A DNA stretch of 64,000 nt, taken from the NCBI GenBank assembly GCA_003864495.1, contig ML133432.1:2034095-2098094 (forward strand), read 5' to 3'. This document shows positions 34,695 through 45,548 of the stretch, one piece after another; the first letter of the stretch is position 1; each line of letters starts with the position of its first letter. Under the pieces are notes generated by a model. It saw only the letters and a list, made by a program, of their open reading frames with translations, was not told where the DNA came from and made no database searches. The translations under genes were made by a program, and so were the position numbers. This DNA comes from Nemopilema nomurai. Lineage: Eukaryota; Cnidaria; Scyphozoa; Rhizostomeae; Rhizostomatidae.

Positions 34695-37600
34695 TTCATG
34701 CAGAAGCAGCAGGGTGAATTTGCAACAGAGGAAGGAAACAAAAAATCTGATCGCCAGTGTTCTGAAGAACACTGGTTTGTTAAAGATATGGTTGATATAG
34801 ATCTGAGGTAGCTGCTAAACTATTTTCACATTTAGATTATTTTTTTGCTTCCAAGCTTGCAACTTCTGGTCTGCCCATGCCAGAAATAGAGTGGCTGTAT
34901 CCACCTGAAATGTGCTGAAAAGGGTAATTGTATGATTTGTAATTGATGGTAATTGTCTGGTGGCTATTCCTATATACCTGCTTACACCATATATCTGCTA
35001 ATACTGTTTGCAACATTTGCAAAACTTGAAGTGTAGTTTAAGGCTTTTACCATTTTTATCTTAAAACCCCACTTAAACTGAAGCTTAAATAGCACCCATG
35101 ACATAAATTGAGACTTTTTGTTTTTGTCATTGTCATTTTACTTATTCTTTTCTTAACTTGATTTCAGAGCTGCTGTAGAAACTGAATCAAGTTTTGTTAT
35201 TTGTGAAAATCTGCTGGCAGTTGGTAGAATGTCATTCAAAAACTTTAATCCAAAAGTTGAGGTTGGATCATTTTTCTGATTTTGTTTACTTTTCCATGTC
35301 ACAAGCATATTGGTGCCCATCCTGACTCATATAATGTTTTTGAAACTGATGTGCATGTTACTTTAAAATTTCTGTAAAGGCTCTGCAAAGAATTCTGTGT
35401 TCCATCATTTTGTCAACTTATACTTCTGCAGTCTTTACAGGGATTGAAACAGTGTTATATGATGGAATGCAGTCAATGCTGGGAATGCTGTGCGATCGCA
35501 CGCCCACGCCTTGGCACACGCCTTCCATTGCTCAGAAGTGCGGTTCATCGCACGCCACAAATAATCTGAACACTTCATTCTAGAGTGATCAATACTGCTC
35601 AATGTTGTGCTTTTATCATACCACAACGAAGTTTGGAGAATATTATAATTTCCTTGAGAAGCAGGATAGTCGCCGACAAGCTTGAACTTCATAGAGACAG
35701 TTGTTGTGATATATTCATATTCAACAGACGGACTTTATTTGTCATCTCTGGCTTATCGATGTACCCGTTTACACAATGAGTCAAAACTGATGACTAAGTA
35801 TTAATTTTCTTCATTTTACGATGGTGGCGACACAGAAGGCGCTCTAGTTATTACCGTGGTGTCAAAGCGAAAAAAGTCAGAAAAACCTTAGTCAGAAAAA
35901 CCTTTGTAGGCACAAAGACGAGCGCAGATAGGTGCTATCAATTTTGCCTTTCAATTTATCTACTAGACTCTCCAAACTTCTGTTTTATTCCCTTCCGATA
36001 TTTATATAGACTGGTCGTAATATCTCAAGAACTTGTTTCTGCCTCCAGAACGCTGATAAAAATTCAGTTTGCTCGACGCACTTTGCTTTGCGAATCCTTG
36101 TGTTCGAAAAAATAATTTCTCCGCAGGAAGTTCAAATAGGAGATTAACGCCTGCAGCGCTTTCAAGCGAGAGGCTAAAAGTATAAACTGATCGTTTACAC
36201 GAATGTCGTAACACGTTATACAGAGCCAACAATGTTGGATGAGGTGGTCAAGTGATCCAACATTGTTAATATGGTCCTCTTGTTAATATGTTGGATTTGA
36301 CAATTCTAAAGCTTGTTTAAGAAAAATGTATCGATTGGACTAGCCTTGTCTTATGTTTTCTTATGATTAAGTTAGGTTCTCAACTCTTTATCTTAACTAT
36401 ATATACAGCTTTCTATGCAATTAAGTACTTGCACACCATTGCACGCCAGTAAGTAATTGCACGCCTTGGCACCGCAAGGCACCCCTACCATTTTATTCCC
36501 AGCATTGCCTGGAATGTATAATGTTTTCCTTCCCTTTTCATTAATTCCATCTTCTCAGATTTAAGCCAAATTGGAATCAAATGTCCCTATGTATAAATAA
36601 GATGCCCCCAATGCCAACTGCGTCAATAGTTATGAAGGATTTTGAAATCACCCTTCAGTTTACCACAATTCTGGCATGTGACACCATAATTAATGTATTA
36701 GGGCCAGAAGTCAAATTAGGCAGAGATGCAAAACCAAATTTTACTTTTATTTTATTTTAATTTACAATATTAATATATATATAATATTTAATTTATTATA
36801 TTTTGTTATAAAGTTTATAAATTTATTTTTTCCGTTTTCTGACATTTGCCATCTCAGTGGCTCAGACACCAATTTTTTGCAAATTAGTAAAAGCGCCAGT
36901 GAGAAAGTATACTGGAGGAAGTTTCTGTTTCACATTTTCAAGGAAGTGAACTTTTTTATATTGATGTTAGTCAAAGCTGGTCATCAATGTTGGAAAAATT
37001 ATTTGGGGATTCTTCTGGATGCGGAAGGAAAGCACAAAAACATTACATGTTTAGCAATTGACAAACTGACAATGTATTTAAACTTGTCTGGCTTTTTCCA
37101 AATGAGGAATAAAGCAAAAAATTTAAATTGTTTGCTGATTCAGTTTGGCACTCTTGAGTAATGAACTGAAGGGTTGGTTTGGGCTGGAGCACAAGCAAAT
37201 GCACAGCTATCTGTGGCAGGAAAGGCTCAAGCTACAATCATCAAGGCTCAAGCTATTTCAGAGGAGAACTGAAGTTGGACTTACCTCATGCCTTGTGTTT
37301 GATAAATAAGTTTTAAATGAAAATTGATTGTAGAAAACAGTGTGCACAAGTTTTGAAAAGTAATAACGGTAAGATTTCTTGAGCCAGCGTAATGCAACTG
37401 AGGTCAAGGGTTTGGGGCCGGAAGAATTCTGAATTTCAGTAAATCTGGAATGCTCAAGTTGCTTAGAACTATACCATTTAGAATGCCTAAACATGTGTTT
37501 ATTTCACATTTAAAACACTCCAGAAAAACACAGAGAACAGACTTTTAAACGTAAGAAAAAAAACCAAGCAATGAACAATAATAATGTATAATGAATTTAT

Positions 37601-38672
37601 GATAATGTGCACTTATTTGTGATCACAAGTGTAATGTTTTGACCAATTTGTCATAAAAACTGTATTGGAATAGAATGTGTTCAGCAAGTTGATCTGAGTT
37701 GAAGAAAGAATGAGGCCCAGGTAGAAATCTGAGATAAAAGTAACTCCCCTAGAGAGACAGAGAGAAGATGTGAATATCTGTGAGTCTCACAGCCAAACCA
37801 TGAGACTTGGCAACCTTAATTTTCACTCAATATATGTAATGCCTTTCTGATTCTTATCCATTTGTTAGGAAGGTGTTAGTTTTGATGGAACATTCTTCAA
37901 GGATTTATCTTTTCATTCCTGAAGTCAACTTACTTTTATTAACTGATTGTCTGTTTTAGGACTTTGAGTATGAAAGTATCATATAATTAATGCAAATTTT
38001 TCAGTTATTTGCAGTATTTTGCTATAGTATGTTTATATTTCTTTTTTCCCAAGTATTATATCTGTTAGTGATGCAAGTGTTATTGCACAATGTGCCCATC
38101 TGGCACTATCCTGGATAACATGCTCTTTATCTTTAGAAGATATATTCTGGAATGTTGAAGAAGCATCTTGATTGTACTAATGAAGCAGAGAGTGGAGAGG
38201 AAGATGTTTCTGTGGCTGAAATGGCAGAAAGGTTTACATGCATACTTGTTTCCCTACTTTCAACATCTTAACCAAGCTGCTCTTTCACCAGCATATGACG
38301 CTTTCTTGAACACTTTGAGAAGCTCAAATCTACGTGTTACTCAAACGGGCCTTGAGTATGTCCCAGTTCTGATTGAGCTTTCGGAAAGTCTGAACAAGTT
38401 GGGCTTACTTGCTATCTAGTTTGGTGTTGATTTTGCAAGTTTGTGAACAATTGATTATGCAACGACAGTTTTCATGCAGAAAGCTTCACAATTTCTTCTC
38501 CTGATTTTGCGTATTTATCAACCTTAGGTATGATTCCCTTGTTGGCAGTATTGGGAAAAAGATTTCAAGAAAGCGAAAACAGCAACAGCATATGCACGAT
38601 CGTAAAGAGATTTCAGCCATAAGTAGGCCAAAGAAGATTAAACGAGTGTTTCAGAAGCCGAAGACGGAATAA
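34695..38672 (+). CDS. Exons of an unrecognised multi-exon gene with a basic C-terminus
   Basis: Exon A is 34695-34807 (after TTTCCTTTTAG; donor AG|GTAGCT), and exon B 35168-35261 (after TTGATTTCAG; weaker donor GAG|GTTGGA). They join in frame across a split Arg codon to give ...VKDMVDIDLR then AAVETESSFVICENLLAVGR. Exon C starts at 38137 (ATCTTTAG acceptor) with KIYSGMLKKHLDC. A second coding-like part at about 38245-38395 reads AYDAFLNTLRSSNLR and TGLEYVPVLIELSESLNK in another frame, so an unseen splice or a frameshift lies between. The last exon is 38528-38672 (YDSLVGSIGKKISRKRK ... TAA) and has a Lys/Arg-rich tail suggesting a nuclear protein. The gene must begin upstream. The exons hang together by splice signals and protein-like composition; I do not recognise the family. 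Confidence 0.5.
35470..36511. mobile_element. hAT-like non-autonomous element inside an intron
   Basis: The left end CAGTCAATGCTGGGAAT (35470) and the complemented right end CAGGCAATGCTGGGAAT (to 36511) form a 17-bp inverted repeat with one mismatch. The direct repeat GAATG flanks it (35465-35469 and 36512-36516), a 5-6-bp target duplication. It lies between exons B and C of the plus-strand gene. There is no transposase frame inside. Confidence 0.65.
36512..38136 (+). other. Intron-like sequence between exons B and C
   Basis: AT-rich. A 94-codon frame at 36877-37161 has no supporting splice context and is not called. Additional small exons may be hidden here. Confidence 0.35.
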
Positions 38673-39295
38673 GACGGTGCAGATGAAAGTGTTTACCGTA
38701 CCTCGTTTTATGAACACATTCATTCGATGGTTGCTATGCATCATCCCAAGAAAGATAGAGTTAATCTTCTTCGTTCATGCAACATGATGGATAGTGCATT
38801 TTGCAGATGTGCTCAGAGTTTCCATACCATTGTCGCTATTGCGCTTTGAGCAGTATGTTCTCAAGGCACAGTGGTCATGTGGGATGTAAATGCATTCATT
38901 TCTTGGCAACTGGTAAATTAGATAGTTGATAAAAATACGCACTATCTTTTATATTGTGCATTGTTAAGCAAACGGTGCCTTGCCAAGTCGGTCATGTTCC
39001 TTGCAAAGCTAGCCCTTGTTTGTCCAATTGGTCAAATGGGTTGATCTTCTTTCTCGCTGCAATTGCTTCTATAGAAAAACTGCATTGAGCATTACTTACT
39101 AATATCTTTTTAGCGTCTGTACAGTTGTTTCATTAGCTAATAGCAAATATACCCAAAGCGGACGGATGTGTCTGTAGCAAATACTTATTGGTCGTATGAT
39201 AGAATATCAAGATTCTTGCAACTTATTTCCGATGATTAGTTTGACTAACATAGCTATCCAGAGCTTTATATTCCAAAAGTTTAACAAAATGAATA
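38673..39295. other. Downstream flank, no supported feature
   Basis: Sequence after the TAA at 38670-38672, probably 3' UTR and spacer; no clear polyadenylation signal was settled. Confidence 0.4.
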
Positions 39296-39470
39296 CAGTT
39301 GACATCTGTTATCTCGAACTCTGAAGGAAAGCGAAAAGTTGTTCGAAATAGCGAATGTTCGAGTTATCGAATGGCCACAAAAATACAAGTCAAACTAAAT
39401 CATTACGAAATATAAGCATCTAATTTGTTTTCTCTTTCTAACCAGTTCCTTCTCTATAGCACCATTTATT

Positions 39471-41060
39471 TTAACGAAATGCGCACGGAGCACTTCTCCA
39501 TTCTTTGAGAATAGGCAATATCTTGATATTACCTCTATCGCATCTCTCATTTGGCTTTGTCAAAGGGTTGTCGTTGCTTTCTTGGCTGTCCTCTTCGCTG
39601 TCCTCTTCGCTGTCCTCTTCGCTGTCCTCAACTTCAACAACTTCTTCACCAGTTAGCTCAGCTATGATTTCAGTTGGCAATGCTGCTCTTGCTAAGACTT
39701 GGTCGTCGCAGTCAATTAATTTCTCTGCACTTGTATTGGCTGGAGCAATTTCTTTATCTCTATTTTGCAGTTTCGTCAATTCGTCCACTTCAAGTCTTTA
39801 AAAGGGTCATCTTCATTTAATGCTGCTTGATGTTGATTTTCGGAAGAAACGCCAGCTTTAGCAAAACGATTGTCGTTTCAGATACCATGGACCATGATGC
39901 GGCTAATATGTCTACTGCATCTAAAATGCTAATTTTTGGTAGAGAATTTTGTTGATCAAATGCTCTGATGTATTTCTGCACCAAAACTGTTCGGTACTTT
40001 GCCTTTAAACTTCGGATTACCCTTGATCCATTGGTAGTGTCTTGGATGTTGTGTTTGGCGGCAGGAACATAAGCTTTTATTGCTTTCAGGTTTTCTACTT
40101 CTGGATTTACTGGACAGTTGTTGGCAACAAATGCAACCTTTCGTTTCTGTGCCAGAAATTTGTTGTCCAGTTCTTCTACCCATTCTTGAAACTCACCACT
40201 CATCCAACTTTTTTTCTGATAATGGTCTATAACGGCATAGATCTAATCAAATTGAAGCATCTTGGCTTTTTTATTTTCCAATTAAAAATATGGGAAGCTT
40301 TTCTCCAACAGCACTGCCAGCTGCCATTCCAGTCAGGCGGACTTTGATGTGCTTACCTGCAATGCAACTTTCAGACTTCAAATGCATTGATCATACACTG
40401 ATAGAACAGTCCAAACTCGTCTGCAGTATAAATATCTTAAAGGTTGTACTGTAACAGCAGGTTGGGCAATGATGTCTCATTCCATGGTGCTACCATTTCT
40501 GTAGTGACTGAACTTGCTTCAACAGAAATCTTCTTGAATTTGACACTATTCGCTCTTTCCAAAGACGAATCCAGCCATCTGACGCTTGAAAGTCGTAAAA
40601 CCCCGCTTCCTTTGCGTAGAACTTTGCCTTTTCTTTAAAAATAGCGCCTCCAATAGGTACGTCTTGACTTCAAACAAAAGGAAACCACTGGAACAATCAA
40701 TGCATTGTCTAAGTTTTCATGATTTCCACCTCTTGCTTTTCTGCGCTTTGGATTTCCTGCTTGGAAGTCGTCAAATATTTTTTGCTTGTTCCTCACCCAT
40801 GTTGAAAGTGTATTCTTGGGAACCATGTACTTTTCCGCAACACTTTTATTAGATGCACCTTTCTCTAATCCTTTAAGTGTTGCGTACTTATCTTTCAAAG
40901 TCCTGTTTGTAACAGAACGTTTTGTTGCAGTTGCCATTGCTTCTTTGAACTCTCTGACTGATTCTCGACTTGTCTGTATGACCTGTACATGAGACAGGAC
41001 GTGAGCACTGAATTTGTTTCGCTTTCTCAAATCGAATCGCATGTTTTGACTGATTTTCAA
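39471..41060 (-). pseudogene. pogo/Tigger transposase (CENP-B-like HTH plus DDE), decayed
   Basis: Read on minus, the N-terminal HTH is at about 40740-40930 (LKGLEKGASNKSVAEKYMVP then NTLSTW). The second CENP-B-type HTH follows near 40540-40630 (KEAGFYDFQASDGWIRLWKE). The DDE domain begins near 40420 with IYTADEFGLFY, which holds the first Asp. The second Asp block reads NNCPVNPEVE where DNCPAHP is usual, and the third region reads TNGSRVIRSLKAKYR, so catalytic residues are changed. The tail (39471-39788) has an acidic repeat of EEDSEEDSEEDSQE type. Frameshifts separate the parts. An active relative would cut and paste this element. Confidence 0.85.
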
Positions 41061-41571
41061 GATTTTTCAAGACTCATTTTCAAACAGTATAATACACGCA
41101 TTTTATTTTATAAGGAAGTGCTCTATAAACAAGTCAGTACTCGGATGTTGAGTCTATCCCATGGTTTTGTTTGTTTCTACAAAAATTGAAAACAATTTGT
41201 GACCATTGGTGTCATTGGTGTTCCCCTTGGACACGGAATGACCCATACTCAAAACTTAAGGAAAGTACTGAATTGAAGACTGCCGAGGAAGCTAAGGTTG
41301 AGCTTTGATGACGGTTCGGACGACTACATATCAATCAATGAAATGTGTAATTTTTGAAAAGTACAAAACGTCTGTCAAGTTTTCTTCATAGAAATATGTT
41401 AGAGAATTCGTACCAAAACGCAAGGAGAGGTCTCAAAAAACCCTTTAAAAATTCATGAGTACTGCTCATTAGTAACATCACTTATATTATAGTATATAAC
41501 ATGTTCAACAAAGAAAACGAAAATGTATTATTTTCAATCTGCCCAGCCTCCCCTGCTTCACGATTGTTTGA

Positions 41572-41868
41572 ATGCCGACAATTTCCAACCAACCCACCAA
41601 AACTGCAATAGAACCTGATAATAATGTGGATAAGTATGCCGTTTGCGTTTTGAAAGGCAATGACATTGTTGGTCATCTACCAAAGAGAAAAATGGGAAAT
41701 TTGCGAAAACAACCTTTTTTATTGAGAGCTGATCAGTACAGTTATTGTCATGCAGTTGTAAAAGGGAAACCTGTAAACCTAGGTGATGACATGCAGGTCC
41801 ATTGCATATTGATGATAAGGGTCAAAACGCCTTCTTGTCACACTGCAAGGACAGTTAACACTTACTAA
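41572..41868 (+). CDS. HIRAN-like domain ORF inside the pogo element, opposite to the transposase
   Basis: This is a 98-codon frame starting with an ATG just after a stop. The core reads EPDNNVDKYAVCVLKGNDIVG then HLPKRKMGN, FLLRADQY and GKPVNLGDDMQVHCIL. The pattern EPDN..D..AV.V..G..VGH.P, a later FLR and a final Q(V/I)xC-IL is that of HIRAN-type domains, known elsewhere in HLTF/Rad5 helicases as a binder of DNA 3' ends. It lies between the transposase and the right terminal repeat. Whether it is an element gene, a captured host fragment or a chance remnant is open. It has no frame break within the domain, unlike the transposase. Confidence 0.55.
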   Translation: MPTISNQPTKTAIEPDNNVDKYAVCVLKGNDIVGHLPKRKMGNLRKQPFLLRADQYSYCHAVVKGKPVNLGDDMQVHCILMIRVKTPSCHTARTVNTY

Positions 41869-42044
41869 ATAAAACATTTAAATTGTATTAAAACACTGTC
41901 TTTTTAATCGGTTAACTGTCATCTGCCGTTTAAACAGATTTTATACTAACAGAAAACGGCTCGACATAACGAATATTCGAGATAGCGAGCAGTCGAGATA
42001 GCGGATGTCAACTGTATTTATAGCACAGCATTTTCTCTGTTTCA

Positions 42045-42180
42045 CATAGCTTACGTTAAGACCAGTCACCAATACCATTTCTTCTAAATGCCTTCTACAA
42101 AGCACTGTAATTTTGCATAGCTTAAGACCAATCACCAATACCATTTCTTCAAATGCCTTTTACAAAGCACTGTAATCTTG
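42045..42180. repeat. Tandem duplication, two ~68-bp units
   Basis: Units 42045-42115 and 42116-42180 share catagctt, aagacca.tcaccaatacc and aaagcactgtaat.ttg, with small indels. They begin about 30 bp beyond the pogo element. Confidence 0.8.
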
Positions 42181-44498
42181 CATTGCTACCTTCAAGACGG
42201 CATCGCATTGAGTTATCTTAGTCCGGTATATTAGCTCTTAAAGCACCTGTCAGGTTATTTTATTCTTACAAATTATATGTACTATTGGATATTAAGTTGT
42301 TATTTAATTATTATCTGTATTCAGCATCGTTTTGAAGAAGAAATTGTTTATTACAGTATGATATTGCTCGAAAATATGCATCTGTCGTGCATCATTCCTA
42401 CAGGCGCGAAATTTTTCTTACACAGAATAATTCTATCGTTCCTAATTGGATGGTTTTGTGTTTTCTTGTATTGCATTTTGGCAATTAGTGTAGATAATGA
42501 ATGTTTGCAGAAATAGGGTATTACTGCTTCAGACAGAATTAAGGAAATAATTTGGTCTAGAAAAGTAGTAATTCACGGATTATGTGACGCAATTGTCGAC
42601 TTGTGGTTTTGCGAAATATTTGCATTTGCTTAAAAATTGTGTTCTGGTGGACACAATTGAATGATATACATTCAAGTTGTAAAATTTAATAAAGACATTG
42701 GAATCGTGCAATAAAACCAGCGGCAATGAAATTAAATTCCGTGCACTAAAGTCATGCGCACTGAAATCCAGATTAGAGTTGCATACTTTAAAATGGAAGT
42801 TCTGCATCTATTATTAAAGGAACATTTCATTGAGGTTGCTTAGGCTCGGAATTAATTAACAAAGAAAGAAGTAATGTGAAAACGCCAGCTGATGATTTGA
42901 ACTAGACATTAGAAAAGAGATAAGCTGTCGACGAATACCTGCATTATGTTTGAATTATTGACGCAACTGGGAATCTATAGAAACCTGTTCAGGTCCTATC
43001 ACAATTGAACAACCTGCTTGCAATCGCGTTAAGCTGCAATCTGCAAATCAAGCTCATATGGTCCAAGTCTTCAAAGTGCTACAATATTGCTTGACTGAAG
43101 AAGCAAATACCTCCAGGTATCTATATCTATGATAATACTCTCTTCTTTGCTGAAAAGTGTTTGATTCTACTGCAGTTTTGAGCATGGGTCGTTATCGTTC
43201 GCAACCATGCTCTTCTAATTACAGCGCATATAGTTTTGGGATATACCTGCATGTTTATAAACCTATCGGTGAAACTGACGCTTTGTTGTTCAACCAAAGA
43301 CAAGGTCATACTGTAATTCTGCGGGTTACCTTCAAATCGCATCAGATTTACGAAAAATGATGACACTTTATATTGCTTGTAGTTTCCGAAGTTTATAATG
43401 TTGAAAAAAAAGAATGCTTGTGATTGAAATGCGTTGTAATTAATGTTTCAAGCTATCATAATCTGAAATGCGCATTCGGAAAAGAAAGTAAAAGTGTGCT
43501 AAAGAAACATTAAACTGTTATTTTCCTCCAAGACAGTGATAGTATTGATTTCAATGCGTCATTTTCGCATATATAGCACGATTGGTAAATACTGATATTA
43601 CCATTTAGGTGACAATAAAATAAAATTGAGAACATTTCAATTTGTTTCTAGGACGAATGATTCTCTGTGGTCGGTCACCCTTGTTTTATCGTCATTTTCA
43701 CCCTTCGTGATCAAGAATGGGTGCAATTCGTTATTTAATTATTCAAAAGCCTTACGGTGTCTTGGGTGGAGCTTTTATGTACTTACGTAAAGTTTCATTG
43801 TTCAGTTGCGGGCATTCATGGTCTGCAGGCGTGTGGGATTCACTCGCCTACGTCACTCGTGACAAGCTCAATTTAAAGGATAGAATACTTGATTTTCAAA
43901 CCAAGCGCAGCTATTGAAATGAATGTACAAGCTATCTGCGGGGGGAAATATGACTATTATGCATGAAAAACTTACGTAGACAAGAGACTTGTAGAAAAAC
44001 TTGCTTTGCCAGCAGGGAAGACATGCAGCTATACAGTATGCTTCTTCTCATGCTTCAGTATGTTCTGGTCAAAGGAAAAGTTACTTGACTAAGTCGTTCA
44101 TTGCTTTTATTCAAATGAAACTTTCATGTCTTGGTGGGTCACACTGCCCGCCTACAGCCACGCGTCTAATGACGTTTTGCCAAAAAAGCCCTCCCAGTGA
44201 TCACTGGATCAAGTGTCACAGAATAATGCTAAAATATTACCTATGGAAAAATTATTTATATGCTCATGCGTCAAGTGGTATTTATGTATCTTAGTCTTTA
44301 GTGATTCGAAAGTCTGTGGAAAGCTTAAAAAATATGAGAGAAAGAATATGCAGTCTTTGAGGGAAGCACATCTTAAACGAGCTTAAATACATGCCATTTT
44401 CTTTTTGAAATTATCTTGTAAAGTTTTATGTTTTAACGTCTAGTTCTAATTACTTTAAGGAGCTAAACGTAAACGGACAGTATTGGTGAGTGTCTGCA
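42181..44498. other. Intergenic sequence upstream of the GPP34 gene
   Basis: Several short frames (for example 43717-43917 and 44001-44294) match nothing known and lack coherent splice signals. The last few hundred bases should contain the promoter and 5' UTR of the GPP34 gene, but no TATA box was recognised. Confidence 0.4.
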
Positions 44499-45407
44499 AT
44501 GTCACACACAGACCCAAAGAGTCTGGCAAACTTGTACCAACCTCTGGATGAGGTTGCTTTGGGGTTTGCCAGAACAATTCACGAGCTTTGTTCCTCAAGA
44601 TGGTTTTGTGTGGAAGATTTCCAGCAGCATGAAATTCTGCTATCAGAAGCTTATGTTCTTCTTTGGCAAAACTCAGAAACAGGTAATATCGATGGCAGAA
44701 AGGTTGGTTTGCCACTAAAGGTTGGAGCGTATGCTGCAGTTTTCTTAGATCTAATTGTTTTCAGAAAAATTGAGGTTTACTTCCATCACGACGAAAGAGA
44801 ACCAAGGATTAGGATAATAGATGAAGCACCGACGGGCACATTTCTGGATGAAGCGTTATTTGACGACCTTAGAATGAAGCACCATCGTGTTATTAGACTC
44901 TCAAAGTGGCTAGAAAAAGCAGAGGAATCAGCTTGCGTTGAGATCATCCTTAGTAGCTTAATTTTGAGAGGAATTCTAAAAAAGGAGAAAACAGGGTTTC
45001 CTGGCTTAAGGTTTTTTAGACGATTTCCAACGACCAATCCAGAGCCAGAGAAAGACCTCATTACACAAATTCGGTATCTTAGTGACAATGAGGACAGTAA
45101 AATAGATTCGTACATTGTTGCCTTATTAGCAGTTTGCCGGGAAGCGGACAACGTGTTTTTGATATCTGACCCCATTCTGAAGAAGTATTTTAACGCAATA
45201 GAGTACCCAGAGCTTAAGAGAAAGATCGATAGAATTATATTAGATTTGCTGAGAAGAGGAAGACCGAGAAGCTGGTACAGGCCGAGAAGTAGAAATCTAA
45301 CTATTGGAGGTTCGCCTGTTGCTTCACCTCGCTTTACACCAAGGATCTCACGAAGAAGCACATCGATGCATGAAAGATTGACGAAAACGAGATCAAGTGA
45401 ATCATAA
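44499..45407 (+). CDS. GPP34 (GOLPH3-fold) domain protein, single exon
   Basis: An intact 302-residue intronless frame. The start chosen is the first ATG (MSHTDPKSLANLYQPLDE), three codons after a GTG-only extension. From about residue 45 the GPP34 fold is readable: EILLSEAYVLLWQNSETGNI, then a hydrophobic helix (VGAYAAVFLDLIVFRKIEV), the family hallmark DEAPTGTFLDEALFDD and ILSSLILRGILKKEK, followed by the RYLSDNEDSKIDSYIVALLA helices. The hallmark corresponds to APTG..LLDEAL of GOLPH3. Known members bind PI4P on trans-Golgi membranes and help retain glycosyltransferases; the basic pocket cannot be confirmed here and overall similarity is moderate, so this is a divergent member. The last 50 residues are Arg/Ser-rich and low complexity. 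Single-exon structure suggests retroposition or lineage-specific expansion. Confidence 0.85.
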   Translation: MSHTDPKSLANLYQPLDEVALGFARTIHELCSSRWFCVEDFQQHEILLSEAYVLLWQNSETGNIDGRKVGLPLKVGAYAAVFLDLIVFRKIEVYFHHDEREPRIRIIDEAPTGTFLDEALFDDLRMKHHRVIRLSKWLEKAEESACVEIILSSLILRGILKKEKTGFPGLRFFRRFPTTNPEPEKDLITQIRYLSDNEDSKIDSYIVALLAVCREADNVFLISDPILKKYFNAIEYPELKRKIDRIILDLLRRGRPRSWYRPRSRNLTIGGSPVASPRFTPRISRRSTSMHERLTKTRSSES

Positions 45408-45548
45408 GAGCCAGACGTGGTCAAGTATGCAGCTGGATCAACCACAGCTCTCATCTCGGCAAACGTTTGTGTATATGCAAAGAAATGTGGGAGAGGTAAA
45501 ATTAGTTTAAAAGTAATTGATGTCTTATCATGTAGTCAAGTATATTAA
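45408..45548 (+). other. In-frame open extension after the GPP34 stop codon
   Basis: After the TAA at 45405-45407 the same frame remains open for 46 codons with a protein-like, partly hydrophobic segment (VVKYAAGSTTALISANVC), ending at TAA 45546-45548. A GAG|GTAAAA donor-like site lies at about 45496. It may be read-through, an alternative exon or chance. Confidence 0.3.

Larger units (their letters stand above)
39296..42014 (-). mobile_element. pogo/Tigger-type DNA transposon (2.7 kb)
   Basis: The ends are inverted repeats starting CAGTTGACATC (39296; complement ending at 42014) and continuing with TATCTCGA-type subterminal motifs repeated on both sides. TA dinucleotides flank both ends (39294-39295, 42015-42016), the target duplication of the Tc1/mariner-pogo superfamily. 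Inside are a CENP-B-type transposase on the minus strand and an unrelated ORF on the plus strand near the right end. Confidence 0.88.

Noticed and set aside
39505..39801. Ser-rich plus-strand ORF (LSSSLSSSLSS type)
   Set aside because: Antisense of the acidic EEDSEEDS repeat in the pogo transposase tail.
44455..45454. 222-codon minus-strand frame opposite the GPP34 gene
   Set aside because: It is the shadow of a strongly supported plus-strand coding region.
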